DNA of 64,000 bases from Herbidospora cretacea (GCF_001570605.1 NZ_BBXG01000008.1:296119-360118); one strand, 5' to 3'; counted from the first letter of the stretch, positions 18,087-27,485 are shown. The notes: a model not told the origin generated them from the sequence alone. Numbers and translations: made by a program.

Positions 18087-19700
18087 TTAACCGTCCGCTA
18101 ACCTTGCGCCGATGAACTGCGGCTCGTAGTCGCCCGGCGCGACCACGCCGTGCCGCGTCTCCCGCGCCACCACGGCCGCCACCGCCTCGGCCGCCTTGGA
18201 GGCGTCGGCGCCCTGCCGCAGCCACCCGACCAGACGCTCCCCGTCGGCGCCCACCTGGACGACCCCCGGCCCGAGCGCGAGATCGGCCACCGCCTGGACG
18301 GCGGGCAGGTCGACCCAGCACGACCGCGCCCGCACCCACCCCGTCCCGCGCTCGACCTGGGGGATCCCGAACTCCGCCGGATCGACGTCACCGCCGGCGG
18401 CTGCCACGATGAGCTCCTCGACCCCGCCCAGCAGCCCGGCGGCCTCGTCGGCGGTGGCCAGCCGGGCGTCGAGCCCGAGCCCGCAGCCGAGCTTGCCGTC
18501 GAGGCGGTAGACGTCGAACGTGACGGGCGCGTCGAACACCCGGTCGGCCGTGCCCGGCTCCACCCCGGCCGCCGGCAGGATCGCCCGGGAGTGGCCGGTC
18601 GTGTTGTTGACCACGACGTCGCGGTGGCAGGGCATCCCCCGGGCCCGTTCGGCCGCGCGCATGGCGGCGTTGAGCTCGGCCGAGTCGTACCGGCCGTATT
18701 TGTAGGCGGCCAGCGCGGCCGAGTTCATCCGCGCGACCGACTCCAGGAACGACGGCGAGGAGGTGAACGGGATCATCGTCTCCTGCGAGATCGTCCCGAC
18801 GTAGTCCCGCAGCTCCGGCGAGAACCGGTTGCTGCACAGGCAGTTGAGCAGGCAGCCCTGACTGCCCGTCCACCCCGTCAGCAGCGTCGCGAACGCGGCC
18901 ATCACGACGGCCAGCGGCCGCACCCCCGTCTTGGCCGCGACGTCGGCGACCGCCTTCGCGGCGGGCCGGGAGCCGAGCAGGAGATGATGATGCCCCGTGG
19001 CCTCGGGAAACCGCACCGGCAGCCCGAGCGAGCACAGCGGCCGCTCGGCCATGTGACGGGCCCAGTATTTGATGGAGCTGTCCAGCTGCCGCCTGCCCGC
19101 AGGGCTGTGCTCGTAGGCCGCGCGGTCGGCGGGGTGGTGGCCGGCGGGTTCGAGCGGGCGTCCCGCCAGGAGCGCGGCGAACTCGGCCCTCAACACGGTC
19201 ATGGCCGAGAGGTCGGCGGCGACGTGGGAGACGTGGACGACGACCAGGAACGGCGCCCCGCCCCGAGTGACCACACGCGCTCGGATGGGGAGGTCGGCGG
19301 CGGGGTCGAACACTCTGTTTCCCGCCAGATGCCAGTCATGGTCGGCGCCGGTGGCCTCGACCACCTCGGCGAACAGCGTTCCTTCCGCCTGTACGTGTTG
19401 CTTGCCGCTTTCCAGCAGGGTGCGCAGCGCTTCGTGGCGGGTGACCAGGGCGCTCAGGGCGTCGACGACCATGGGCATCGTGGTGCCCTTGGGAGGCCGG
19501 ACCACGGCGGAGAGGATGTCCGCCGGGCCGGGGTGGTCTTTCCTGATCCACTCCAGGACGTTCTTCTGGCCCACGGTGAGGGGCCAGGCGCCGGAGCGGC
19601 CGGCGGCCTTGAAGGGGATGGTGAGGCCTGGGCCCTGGGGGGGCGAGGTCGCCGGCTGTGGTGAGTCGATCCCGTCGCTGTGACCGAACGGCTCGTTCAA
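18087..19700 (-). CDS. Stand-alone condensation-domain-like protein
   Basis: A 537-aa protein of the chloramphenicol-acetyltransferase-like/NRPS condensation superfamily, without adenylation or carrier domains. N-terminal LTVGQKNVLEWIRKD and LVTRHEALRTL match the first core motifs. The active-site motif HHxxxDG is altered to SHVAADL (residues 158-164): the catalytic second His (159) and Asp (163) remain, but the first His is Ser and the Gly is Leu. A typical DYVG-type segment follows. No NRPS genes are nearby, so the acyl or amine substrates are unknown. The start is TTG 19700, supported by AAGGAG 5 nt upstream. Confidence 0.75.
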   Translation of the reverse strand: MNEPFGHSDGIDSPQPATSPPQGPGLTIPFKAAGRSGAWPLTVGQKNVLEWIRKDHPGPADILSAVVRPPKGTTMPMVVDALSALVTRHEALRTLLESGKQHVQAEGTLFAEVVEATGADHDWHLAGNRVFDPAADLPIRARVVTRGGAPFLVVVHVSHVAADLSAMTVLRAEFAALLAGRPLEPAGHHPADRAAYEHSPAGRRQLDSSIKYWARHMAERPLCSLGLPVRFPEATGHHHLLLGSRPAAKAVADVAAKTGVRPLAVVMAAFATLLTGWTGSQGCLLNCLCSNRFSPELRDYVGTISQETMIPFTSSPSFLESVARMNSAALAAYKYGRYDSAELNAAMRAAERARGMPCHRDVVVNNTTGHSRAILPAAGVEPGTADRVFDAPVTFDVYRLDGKLGCGLGLDARLATADEAAGLLGGVEELIVAAAGGDVDPAEFGIPQVERGTGWVRARSCWVDLPAVQAVADLALGPGVVQVGADGERLVGWLRQGADASKAAEAVAAVVARETRHGVVAPGDYEPQFIGARLADG

Positions 19701-20346
19701 GCCTGCTCCTTCGCACCTATGGCACTGGAGAAATTGTTTTGGCCCTATGGAGAGAGGTCTCTCGATATCGGTGGGAGCAGGTTAAGGAGCGCGAAATGGG
19801 GCGTCAAGGTGGCGTGTAACTTTCATTGCGCTTTTCTGTCTAAGCGGTGTCTCACCTGTTGAGAAGGGGCTGGCACGGGTAAGGAGCGGTCCTTGGGTGC
19901 ATTTTTCTGTTTGTCGCTGGCGTGTATTTTCGGACGGCCTTTGGCCGCTAAGCGGCCCATTCTGCTCATTGAAGTCAGGAAAACCGACAGTAGCTTGTTC
20001 GAATAGGCGGAGCGGGAGTGTGGGGAGGCGGATCTCGCCGGCTGGCGCTTCGAGCGGCGGGTCTGGCCTCACTCTCGGTCATCGGGGGCAGAGGCATGAG
20101 CGGGCACGCACCGTCCGAGGCGCATCGCGACCAACAGTCATCGCGACCGAGCGGGCATGCACCATCCGTGGCGCATCATGAATCGCGGTCATGGATCGCC
20201 ATTGGGGAGGCGCTAGGCGTACTGGCGCGTCTGGACATTTTGAGGCCGCCAAGCGCGCCAGATTCACCCTGCTCACCTCGCGCCCAGCCGAATTCCGGTG
20301 GCGCGCCTGGTGAGCAAGTCTTGGCCCAGGCCCGTGATCTTCGTCG
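19701..20346. other. Gene-poor stretch, no convincing gene
   Basis: A stretch of 646 bp with lower GC content and no open frame of credible codon use. It holds a short palindrome, GAGAGA-GG-TCTCTC (19750-19763), upstream of the condensation-domain gene, possibly an operator, and an imperfect direct repeat at 20098-20177. I see nothing else. Confidence 0.5.
20098..20177. repeat. Imperfect 29-bp direct repeat, period 51 bp
   Basis: Two 29-bp copies (20098-20126 and 20149-20177) differ at three positions and begin GAGCGGGCAC/GAGCGGGCAT. The intervening 22 bp also contain related ATCGCGACC words. There is no associated coding frame; it may be an intergenic repeat unit. Confidence 0.55.
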
Positions 20347-20898
20347 TCACGTGCCCAGGGGGTAGGTCTCGACGGATTCGTATCGCAAGGGCGGGCCGAG
20401 GTGGCTGACGAACAGTTCGGCGTGGTCGGCGGTCCAGAAGGCTGATTGGAAAGTGCTCAACGACTCGGCCAGCGGTGCCAGGTCGGCGCCCTTACGGCTT
20501 CTGACGAGGGTGAAGTGGGCCCGATAGGGACGCCCGTCGAGCTCCCCCGCCCCGGCCCGCCGCGCTCCCGCCGCGATCGAGCCCGCCAGGCGCCCCAAGC
20601 GGCCCGGCTCGCGCACCGCCAGCCACAGGGCGTTCGCTCTGGCCCGACCGGTGAACGTGCCCGCCCCGCCCAGGGCCAACGGCAACGGCGCGTGGTGACG
20701 CGCCGCCCGCGCCAACCGGACGCTCAACTCCGGGCGCACCCCGTCGTGCACCTCACCGAGGAAGGCAAGGGTGATGTGCCAGTTCGCGGGCTCGACCCAG
20801 GTGAGGTGCGGCCATGCGGCCCGCAGCGGGGCCACGGCCCGCTCGACCTCGCTCAGCACGGCGGGAGACGGGACCAGCGCGACGAACATCCGGCTCAT
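20347..20898 (-). CDS. thpR: RNA 2',3'-cyclic phosphodiesterase (2H phosphoesterase family)
   Basis: A 183-aa cytoplasmic enzyme of the LigT/ThpR group, which opens 2',3'-cyclic phosphates on RNA termini. The two signature tetrapeptides are present: HITL in NWHITLAFLGEVHDG and HFTL in YRAHFTLVRSRK, about 80 residues apart as expected. Length fits the family. The ATG at 20898 has GATACT 6 nt upstream and no Shine-Dalgarno sequence, so it may be leaderless; an internal ATG at 20889 is possible. It stands alone between two gene-poor stretches. Confidence 0.85.
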   Translation of the reverse strand: MSRMFVALVPSPAVLSEVERAVAPLRAAWPHLTWVEPANWHITLAFLGEVHDGVRPELSVRLARAARHHAPLPLALGGAGTFTGRARANALWLAVREPGRLGRLAGSIAAGARRAGAGELDGRPYRAHFTLVRSRKGADLAPLAESLSTFQSAFWTADHAELFVSHLGPPLRYESVETYPLGT

Positions 20899-21314
20899 GA
20901 CCGCAGTATCCCGAGCCACCGCTCCCGCCAGGGAGAGCGCCCGGCTTTCCGTCTCGCCGCTTCGAGCAGGTAGGCCAGGGCCAGCAGGGCCTGCCGGGCC
21001 GGGTCTGGCTTCCGCGCCGTTCCACGATGGCACATCACAAATTGATACGTATGGGCTCATTCGGCGTCTCAAGCGCTGACGTGAATCGTCTCCGTCGACC
21101 TCCGCGAAGTCTGGTGCAGACGCCGAACGGCCAGCCCATGCGCCGGGCAGAGCAAAACGGCGCACCGAACCACCTTCAGGGCTTCCACCCGTATCGAATG
21201 AGAAGCGATGAGTGTCCCGGCACGCCGGAATGCTTTTCGATGACCTGCCTGACTGTTCATGGCCGCGTCAGCCCGCGCCCGATCGGCGGGCGGCTGACCG
21301 TCATGGCGCCGATG
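20899..21314. other. Gene-poor stretch, no feature recognised
   Basis: A 416-bp stretch between the ThpR and beta-propeller genes. Apart from a likely -10 element for the former at 20905-20910, I find no gene, strong hairpin or repeat. Confidence 0.5.
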
Positions 21315-22304
21315 TCAGGAAACGCGCCAGAGCGTGGCGTTGGCTCCGGGGTCGTCGGGGTCGCCCTCCGGCGAGGTGAACCCGCTGCCCCACACCTGCG
21401 AAGTGCCCGGCCGGCGTGCCACGGCGGCCAGTGAGGCGTCGTAGCCGGTGGGCCTGGGCAGCAGCGTGCTCGTCCAGCTCGTGCCTCTGACCTGCCACAG
21501 CTGCGGGTTCCAGCCGCCTTGCGCGATCCACACCCCGCCCTTGCCGTCGGGCTCCGCCTCCGTGTACGGCTGCCCCTGCGTCGCCCCGAGCGTCATTCGC
21601 CACCGGGAGCCGTTCCAGTGCATGGCCAGCGGCCGGGAGAAGGTCGCGTCGTCGCCCTCGGCGTTGGCCCCCTCCCAGCTGACCCCGCCGACGGCCCACA
21701 CGTTGCGCGCGCTGACGACGGCGACGTCGATGAAGGTGGCGGTGGCGTCCTCGGTCGGCAGCGGGATCGCGGGCAGTTTCACCTTGCGCCAGGCCTTGCC
21801 CGACCAGTGGAAGACGCCGCTCCCGGCGGCCCAGACCTGCCCGCCTCCGGCGTCAACGGCCTGGGCGGCGCCGGGGACGGGGTGGCGTTTCCACGACGAC
21901 CCGGTCCAGCGCCGCGAGGTGTTCCCGCCGACGGCCCAGACGTCGCGGGCGGAGACGGTCTCGGCGTCGGCGGCGTGGAAGGTGCCGAGCGACCACGACG
22001 TCCAGGCGCGCCCGTTCCAGGCGTAGGCCCGGTTGGGCCCGAAGGCCCAGACCCGGCTCGTGGTGGCGGCGACCGCCGACAGCTCAGGCAGCCGTCCGGG
22101 CAGCGTCTTCCTGGCCTTGCCCTTGAGTGACTGCACGAACCCCTGGCGGCGGCCGTTCAGGTACCGGTGCCCGGCGGACCAGACGGTGCCGTCGGCGGTG
22201 ACCGCGACGTCGGCGAACACGTCGTCGCCCGGAGAGTGGACGACCTGGGCGACCTGCCAGGGGGAGGCGGAGGCCGCCAATAAGACCGCGATGATTGCCC
22301 GCAT
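21315..22304 (-). CDS. Secreted beta-propeller-like protein of unknown function
   Basis: A 329-aa protein with a Sec-type signal peptide (MRAIIAVLLAASASPWQ) and repeated blades of the form VWAVGG...W.G..W: DVWAVGGNTSRRWTGSSW, VWAAGSGVFHWSGKAW, NVWAVGGVSWEG, MHWNGSRW and QVWGSGF. The spacing suggests a six- or seven-bladed propeller of the kelch/sortilin type. No catalytic residues can be identified, so binding of a surface ligand is the most one can infer. ATG 22304 has TATTCT 6 nt upstream and no Shine-Dalgarno sequence, which suits a leaderless start. Confidence 0.7.
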   Translation of the reverse strand: MRAIIAVLLAASASPWQVAQVVHSPGDDVFADVAVTADGTVWSAGHRYLNGRRQGFVQSLKGKARKTLPGRLPELSAVAATTSRVWAFGPNRAYAWNGRAWTSWSLGTFHAADAETVSARDVWAVGGNTSRRWTGSSWKRHPVPGAAQAVDAGGGQVWAAGSGVFHWSGKAWRKVKLPAIPLPTEDATATFIDVAVVSARNVWAVGGVSWEGANAEGDDATFSRPLAMHWNGSRWRMTLGATQGQPYTEAEPDGKGGVWIAQGGWNPQLWQVRGTSWTSTLLPRPTGYDASLAAVARRPGTSQVWGSGFTSPEGDPDDPGANATLWRVS

Positions 22305-22905
22305 CCGTCCAGAATATTGCTCCGCGACCCTGAACGGCACTCCTCGCCTGCCAGACGGCACCCCCGCCGACGAGCCCGGACACCGTTCCACGGTGGTAAG
22401 GCCCACGGCGCGCTTGTCACCTGCGGTTGAAGGGCCAGTCGGGATGCGGTTCGCCGGCCGGCGCCCTCAGTGTTGGAGTCGGGCCGCCCTTCCTCCGCGC
22501 GTCCGACTCCGGGAAGTCCTCCTCCGACGGAGGTCTCGCCTCTCCCTCGTTGCGTGAAGACCATGGGCCGGAAGCCACGAGACCATCGATCACGCGAAAT
22601 CGACAATCGTTTCAATAACCACCAATTCACCTAGCAGACCGCAAGCCGCCCAGATCGCCCACGCACGCTCATCCGCTCCGCGGTGCCGGAGGATCCGTGC
22701 AGCTCGGTGGACGCTTCGGACGCCGCAGCCGGGGCGGTGCCAAAGGTTCTCCTTTTGGTCATTTTGGCCACTACCCCGCCCGGCGACGGTTCACTTCTTT
22801 CGGCTATCCTCGCCAATGCCTTTATGTCGCCCCTAAAGCGGACAAAGCCCAATTGGCGGTCCGTCGGCGGCGTATCCCTGGCATCCCTCGCACGAAAGGC
22901 GAACG
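22305..22905. other. Gene-poor stretch upstream of the carbonic anhydrase
   Basis: About 600 bp without a credible coding frame. It contains a possible hairpin, CCAAAGG-TTCT-CCTTTTGG (22740-22758, one bulge), and presumably the promoter of the carbonic anhydrase gene. Its distal 150 bp are AT-richer than their surroundings. Confidence 0.45.
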
Positions 22906-23685
22906 GTGCGTTTCCGTCTTGCGCCCATTGCGGCTGCTGCTCTCCTCTCCCTTCCGTTAGTCGCTCAGGCGGTTCCGGCTCAGGCCCAGGTCAAGTGCCA
23001 TGGCACCGGGACTGACGCCGCCGTCCAGAGCCCGATCCAGATCGACCGCTCCAAGGCGTGCCCGGGGTCCGGCCCGGCGATCGCGATCCACTACCCGGCC
23101 TCCGTCAGCGGAACGCTCCTGTTCCAGGACAAGGCTCCGGTCGGTGAGATCAGCGAGCACGACGACGTCCGGTTCGTCATCGGCACCGGCGGCACCCAGC
23201 CGTACATCACCTACGGCGGCGAGCGCTACAACCTGAACAACGTGCACTTCCACGGGCACGCCGAGCACAAGTTCGCCGGTCAGGCGACCGCTCCGCTCGA
23301 GGCGCACTTCGTGCACACCAAGGCGACCGGCACCGGTTATGTCGTCTTCGGCGTGATGATCGACGCCAAGACGTTCCTGGGCCAGACGGAGCACGACAAG
23401 CTCCTCGTGTCGCCGCCGGCCCTCGGCGCGTCGAAGGCCATCACGGGCATCCACCTGAACGACATGCTGCCCGCGAACCACGCGACCTTCCGCTACACCG
23501 GCTCGCTGACCACCCCGGACGAGGTCGGTACCTACTTCCAGCCGGTCAACTGGGTCGTCTTCGACCACCACGCCAAGGCGCACGCCCTCAACGTCTTCCA
23601 CTACCGCTCCCTGTGGGGCGCGGAGGGCAACTTCCGTGAGCTGCAGGAGAACCACCCCGCGGCGAACATCTACTCCTACCACTGA
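22906..23685 (+). CDS. Secreted alpha-class carbonic anhydrase
   Basis: Exported zinc enzyme (259 aa) interconverting CO2 and bicarbonate. A Sec signal peptide (MRFRLAPIAAAALLSLPLVAQAVPAQAQ) precedes the mature domain, which has QSPIQID, the zinc-ligand strand NVHFHGHAEH (H114, H116) and the third ligand in PLEAHFVH (H134), at a spacing typical of bacterial alpha enzymes. The C-terminal core has TGSLTTPD and VNWVVF. The usual TTPPC/SEG stretch is changed (TTPDEVGTYFQPVNW), so an ordinary disulfide is absent. The start is GTG 22906 with GAAAGG 6 nt upstream. A strong hairpin follows the gene. Confidence 0.88.
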   Translation: MRFRLAPIAAAALLSLPLVAQAVPAQAQVKCHGTGTDAAVQSPIQIDRSKACPGSGPAIAIHYPASVSGTLLFQDKAPVGEISEHDDVRFVIGTGGTQPYITYGGERYNLNNVHFHGHAEHKFAGQATAPLEAHFVHTKATGTGYVVFGVMIDAKTFLGQTEHDKLLVSPPALGASKAITGIHLNDMLPANHATFRYTGSLTTPDEVGTYFQPVNWVVFDHHAKAHALNVFHYRSLWGAEGNFRELQENHPAANIYSYH

Positions 23686-23703
23686 GCGCAGCGGTTCCGA
23701 GTA

Positions 23704-23735
23704 CACGCCGGCCGGGGTCTGCCTCGGCCGGCGTG
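23704..23735 (+). terminator. Terminator hairpin after the carbonic anhydrase gene
   Basis: CACGCCGGCCG (23704-23714) and CGGCCGGCGTG (23725-23735) form a perfect 11-bp stem with a 10-nt loop, between two convergent genes. There is no clear T-tract, which is common in actinomycetes. Confidence 0.65.
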
Positions 23736-23788
23736 GCCGTTTCACGGCTCCCCCGGCTCTCATGGGGGCGTCGAGCCCGGCCGGCACA

Positions 23789-26290
23789 TCACGCGGGTCT
23801 CCGCACGAGGACGGGCCGGGCCCTGGTGATCAGGGCCAGCGCGCTGACCAGGAGCGGCAGGCCCACGACCAGGGTGATCAGGAACGGCCACGGGAGGGCG
23901 ATGGTGGCCGGGTCGCCCGTGCCGTGGGTCGTCATGGGGCGGCTCAGCGCGATCCCGGTCACCGCGCCCGCCGCCAGGCCGACGGCGGCGCCCAGACCGG
24001 CGATGAAGAGGGTCTGACCGGCCACGACCGCCCGTAGCGTCCAGGGGGAGGCGCCGATGGCCAGCAGGGCGGCCAGGTCGGGGCGCATGTCGGCCGCCGC
24101 CAACCTGGTGGCGGCGAAGGTGCCGCCGACCACGAGGATCACCGCCGCGCCCAGCCAGACCCACAACCACACCGGACCGCTCCCCTCCTGGGGGCCGGGC
24201 TCGACGGTGACGGTGACGCGGTTGGTCACCTTGCCGAGGGCGCCCCACAGCGGGTCGTCGAAGGCGGGGGCGCGCACGCCGTAGAGCGCGCGCGGCGTGG
24301 TGGTGAATCCGGCCTGCTCCAGGAAGGCGCGGGGCAGGAGGGCGCCGCCCTGGTGGTCGTCGGCGGGGGTGGCGACGACCGCGGGGACCTCGATCCGGCG
24401 GTCGGGGTGGTTGGCGACGCTGGCCCGCAGGGTGATCTTGCCGTCGCGTACGTTGGCGGCGTCGAAGACCACCGCCTTGCCGCTCGCCAGTGCCGCGGCG
24501 GCCGCCGGGTCGTCGCGGCCCTGGAGGAAACGGAGCAGATCCTGGTCGCCGACGGCGGCGGTGCGGGAGACGCGGACGCCGTTCCAGCGTGTGGTGTAGC
24601 GCATGGCGTAGCGGCGGCCCTCGGCGTCGTGGACGTGGTAGCCGGTGGCGAGCTTCACACCCGGCAGCCGGCGGGCCGCCTCGGCGCGCAGCTTCGCCCA
24701 GGTCGGGTCGGGCATCGTGCCGCCCCAGATGGCGAGTGATCCGGTCGGCCGGGCCGAGGTGAACGAGTCGCGGTAGTCCCGCCGCTGGCTCTCCGTCGCG
24801 ATGCCGACGGCCACGGCCAGGGCGGTGACCGCGAGGACGGCGGCCACGGCGCTGACCGTACGCGACCGGTTGCGGACGGCGTCACGGACCGCGACCCGCA
24901 GCGGGACCCGCAGGCGCGGGGCGATCCGGCCGGCGAACCAGACCAGGAACGGGGTCAGGGCCACCAGCCCCAGCAGGATCGGCAGCGAGGCGACGAACGG
25001 CCACACCAGTTCGCTCTGCCGCCGCGCCGCCACGCTGGCGGCCAGGCCGCCGAGAACCAGGGCCGCGCCGATCAGGGACCAGGTCAGGGGCCAGGCGCGC
25101 CGGGCGGTCGCGGGCGCGCGCCCGGCCAGCACGGTCGCGGTGTGCTGGCGGCCCGCCTGCAGCGCAGGGACGAGCGCCGCCACCACCCCGATGAACAGCC
25201 CGACGGCGGCGATGGGGAGGAGCTCGCCCCACGGGATGTCGGGAGGGCCGATCTGTCCTCCCCACCGCGCGATGACCGGGACCGCCACAAGCCCGCCCGC
25301 GATGCCCAGCCCAGTCGCGGTGAGGGCGGCGAGCCCGCCGAGGACCAGCCCGTCGGCCAGCACGATCAGCCGCAGGTGCCCGGCCGAGCCGCCCTGGGCG
25401 GCGATCTCGGCCAGTTCCCGGCGCCGCCTGCGCAGGCCGACCGCGAAGGCGGGCCCGGCGAGCAGGACGGGCACCAGGATCGCCATGATCACGGCGACCG
25501 CGACGCCGATCGTGGCGGGGGTGTTCCAGAGCAGGCCCGGACGATACGGCCGGCTGAGGAGCAGGGACCGGGAGCTGACGGACAGGCCGAGCTTGTTGAG
25601 CGCGGTCACGTCGTCCCAGGTGACGGGTCTCGGAGTGTCGGCGAGCCATCCGGGGCCCTCGGTGGTGAGCGCGCTCAGTCCACGGGAGGTCTCGAGCGGC
25701 AGGTCGGGGCCGGCCACCTGCCGGATCGTCGGCTGGTGGGGGTGGTCGACGATGCCGCTCACCTTCAGCGGCGGGCCGCCGGCCGGGCGCAGCAGGTCGC
25801 CGGGCCGCAGGCCGAGGGCGGGGGTCACCGCGACCTCGCCGGCGCCGGGCAGCCTGCCTTCGCCCAGCGTCAGGATCCCTCTGGTGAGAGGGTCGCTCAG
25901 ATCGGTCTCCAGTGCGGTGACCAGGCCGGAGGGCAGGCGGATGCTGCCGGTCGCGAAGGGGGTCAGGCGGGTGCCCGCGCCGAGGAGAGCCGTGATCTCG
26001 GCGGGCTCGGCCGGGGGACGGGGCGAGTCGCCGCCGCTGGACCACGAGCCGCCTTGAGGGCCTTCCTGGACGGTCGTGCCCGGGGGCAGCTGGACCAGCG
26101 CGGCGTCGGCGGTGCCCAGACGGGAGCCGATCCCCTCTTCGGGAGAGAGGGTGCTGGTGGCGTAGGCGACGAGGAGGCCGGTGATCACCAGGACCGGCAG
26201 GCCGATCATGAGCATGATCAGGGCGCTGCGGCCACGGGCCTGCCACACGCCGCGCCGGGAGAGGCGCAGCGCCGCCGTCAGGGCGCTCAT
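23789..26290 (-). CDS. FtsX-like ABC transporter permease
   Basis: Large membrane protein (833 aa) of the MacB/FtsX-type exporter family. A transmembrane helix near residues 18-45 (ALIMLMIGLPVLVITGLLVAY) is followed by an extracytoplasmic domain, a helix cluster around 265-420, a second start of the repeat near 490 (VSAVAAVLAVTALAVAVGIATES), a second external domain and C-terminal helices with the FtsX-like loop DMRPDLAALLAIGASPW. Its start overlaps the stop of the ATPase gene by 4 bp. With the ATPase it probably exports a lipid, peptide or drug, or transmits a signal to cell-wall enzymes; the substrate is unknown. Confidence 0.87.
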   Translation of the reverse strand: MSALTAALRLSRRGVWQARGRSALIMLMIGLPVLVITGLLVAYATSTLSPEEGIGSRLGTADAALVQLPPGTTVQEGPQGGSWSSGGDSPRPPAEPAEITALLGAGTRLTPFATGSIRLPSGLVTALETDLSDPLTRGILTLGEGRLPGAGEVAVTPALGLRPGDLLRPAGGPPLKVSGIVDHPHQPTIRQVAGPDLPLETSRGLSALTTEGPGWLADTPRPVTWDDVTALNKLGLSVSSRSLLLSRPYRPGLLWNTPATIGVAVAVIMAILVPVLLAGPAFAVGLRRRRRELAEIAAQGGSAGHLRLIVLADGLVLGGLAALTATGLGIAGGLVAVPVIARWGGQIGPPDIPWGELLPIAAVGLFIGVVAALVPALQAGRQHTATVLAGRAPATARRAWPLTWSLIGAALVLGGLAASVAARRQSELVWPFVASLPILLGLVALTPFLVWFAGRIAPRLRVPLRVAVRDAVRNRSRTVSAVAAVLAVTALAVAVGIATESQRRDYRDSFTSARPTGSLAIWGGTMPDPTWAKLRAEAARRLPGVKLATGYHVHDAEGRRYAMRYTTRWNGVRVSRTAAVGDQDLLRFLQGRDDPAAAAALASGKAVVFDAANVRDGKITLRASVANHPDRRIEVPAVVATPADDHQGGALLPRAFLEQAGFTTTPRALYGVRAPAFDDPLWGALGKVTNRVTVTVEPGPQEGSGPVWLWVWLGAAVILVVGGTFAATRLAAADMRPDLAALLAIGASPWTLRAVVAGQTLFIAGLGAAVGLAAGAVTGIALSRPMTTHGTGDPATIALPWPFLITLVVGLPLLVSALALITRARPVLVRRPA

Positions 26291-26979
26291 CGGGCGCTCG
26301 CCATCGGCACGTCGGTGGCGTCGGCGATCACGCCGTCGCGCAGGAAGACCACCCGGTCGGCCCAGGCGGCGTATCGGGGCTCATGGGTCACGAGCAGGAC
26401 CGACGCGCCCGCCGCGCAGCGGGCGGCCAGCAGCCGGAGGATCTCGTCTCCGGTCGGGGTGTCGAGCGCGCCGGTCGGCTCGTCGGCCAGCAGCAGACGG
26501 CGCTCCCCCACGAGGGCGCGGGCGATGGCGACCCGCTGGCGCTGGCCGCCGGACAGCTCGTCGGGGAACCGGTCGGCGAGGGACTCCGCGCCGATCTCGG
26601 TCAGCACGGCCATCGCCTCGGCGCGGGCCCGCCGGGACCGGACGCCGTCGAGCTCGCGGGGCAGCATCACGTTCTCCGCCGCCGTCAGCGAGGTGATCAG
26701 ATTGAGGTCCTGGAAGACGTAGCCGACGCTGCGGCGGCGTAACGCCGCCAGGTCGCGGACGGTCGCGAGATCCCGCCCGTCGACGTGGACGGCGCCCGAC
26801 GTCGGCCGGTCGAGGCCGCCCGCCAGGTTGAGCAGGGTCGACTTGCCCGACCCCGACGGCCCCATGACCGCGACCAGCTCGCCCTCGCCGACCTGGAGGC
26901 TCACCCCCTTGAGGGCATGGACGGCCGTCTCACCGTCTCCATGGACCCTGGTCACCCCGGCCAGCGCTAAGACGGTCAT
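26287..26979 (-). CDS. ABC transporter ATP-binding protein (LolD/MacB type)
   Basis: ATPase of 230 aa driving the adjacent FtsX-like permease. All nucleotide motifs are canonical: Walker A GPSGSGKSTLLNLAGG, Q-loop FQDLNLITSLTAAENV, signature LSGGQRQRVAIARAL, Walker B LLLADEPTGALD and the H-loop VTHEPRYA. It is translationally coupled on both sides by ATGA overlaps, upstream with the PadR gene and downstream with the permease. The start at 26979 follows AAGGAGG. Confidence 0.9.
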   Translation of the reverse strand: MTVLALAGVTRVHGDGETAVHALKGVSLQVGEGELVAVMGPSGSGKSTLLNLAGGLDRPTSGAVHVDGRDLATVRDLAALRRRSVGYVFQDLNLITSLTAAENVMLPRELDGVRSRRARAEAMAVLTEIGAESLADRFPDELSGGQRQRVAIARALVGERRLLLADEPTGALDTPTGDEILRLLAARCAAGASVLLVTHEPRYAAWADRVVFLRDGVIADATDVPMASAR

Positions 26980-27485
26980 CGTGCCTCCTTGAGAACGGCC
27001 TCGCAGTGGTCGAGCCACCGCTGCTCGGCCTCGGCCTGGAAGATCATGGAATCGAGGACGAGCAGCCGGGCCGCCCCCTCGGCGCTGTCGCGCTTGGCCC
27101 GGGTGAGCTGCTGGAGCGTGCGCATCGTGGCGGTGCGCTGCCGGCGGATGACCTCGGCGACCTCGACCTCTTTCGCCTCGACGGCCATGGCGAGCTTGAT
27201 GACCAGCTCGTCGCGCGGCCGGTCGGACGGGACGACCGGCGTGGTGAACCACCGCTCCATCTCCGCCCGACCGGCGTCGGTCATCGCGTAGACGACCCGG
27301 CCCTGGTCGTCGGTCTCCCCCGGTTCGACCAGGCCGTCGCGCTCCATGCGGGCCAGCGTCGTGTAGACCTGGCCAACGTTCAGCGGCCAGGTCGCCCCTG
27401 TGGACGCCTCGAACTCCACCCGCAACTGGTAGCCATGCCGGGGCCCTCGACTCAGCAGTGCGAGCAACCCGTGCCTGATCGACAT
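26976..27485 (-). CDS. PadR-family transcriptional regulator
   Basis: A 169-aa repressor with an N-terminal winged helix (LLALLSRGPRHGYQLRVEFE; VYTTLARMERDGLVEP) and a C-terminal dimerisation helix bundle (Vir_act_alpha_C type). It is the first gene of a three-gene operon with an ABC ATPase and permease. PadR proteins typically repress such exporters until a drug or stress ligand binds. The operator is probably the repeat at 27490-27519 immediately upstream, so autoregulation is expected. Confidence 0.88.
   Translation of the reverse strand: MSIRHGLLALLSRGPRHGYQLRVEFEASTGATWPLNVGQVYTTLARMERDGLVEPGETDDQGRVVYAMTDAGRAEMERWFTTPVVPSDRPRDELVIKLAMAVEAKEVEVAEVIRRQRTATMRTLQQLTRAKRDSAEGAARLLVLDSMIFQAEAEQRWLDHCEAVLKEAR

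Noticed and set aside
18087-19700. Condensation protein as part of an NRPS cluster
   Set aside because: No adenylation, carrier or thioesterase genes occur within the window.
20098-20177. CRISPR-like repeats
   Set aside because: Only two imperfect copies, no further units, no cas genes.
19782-20365. Several small frames in the gene-poor stretch
   Set aside because: No ribosome sites, no homology and composition unlike neighbours; one merely reads through the 29-bp repeats.
20899-21165. Upstream extension of the ThpR frame to 21165
   Set aside because: The added residues show no family similarity and the 2H fold begins at ATG 20898.
22631-22852. 73-codon minus-strand frame before the carbonic anhydrase gene
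   Set aside because: No recognisable motif or ribosome site; region is better explained as promoter DNA.
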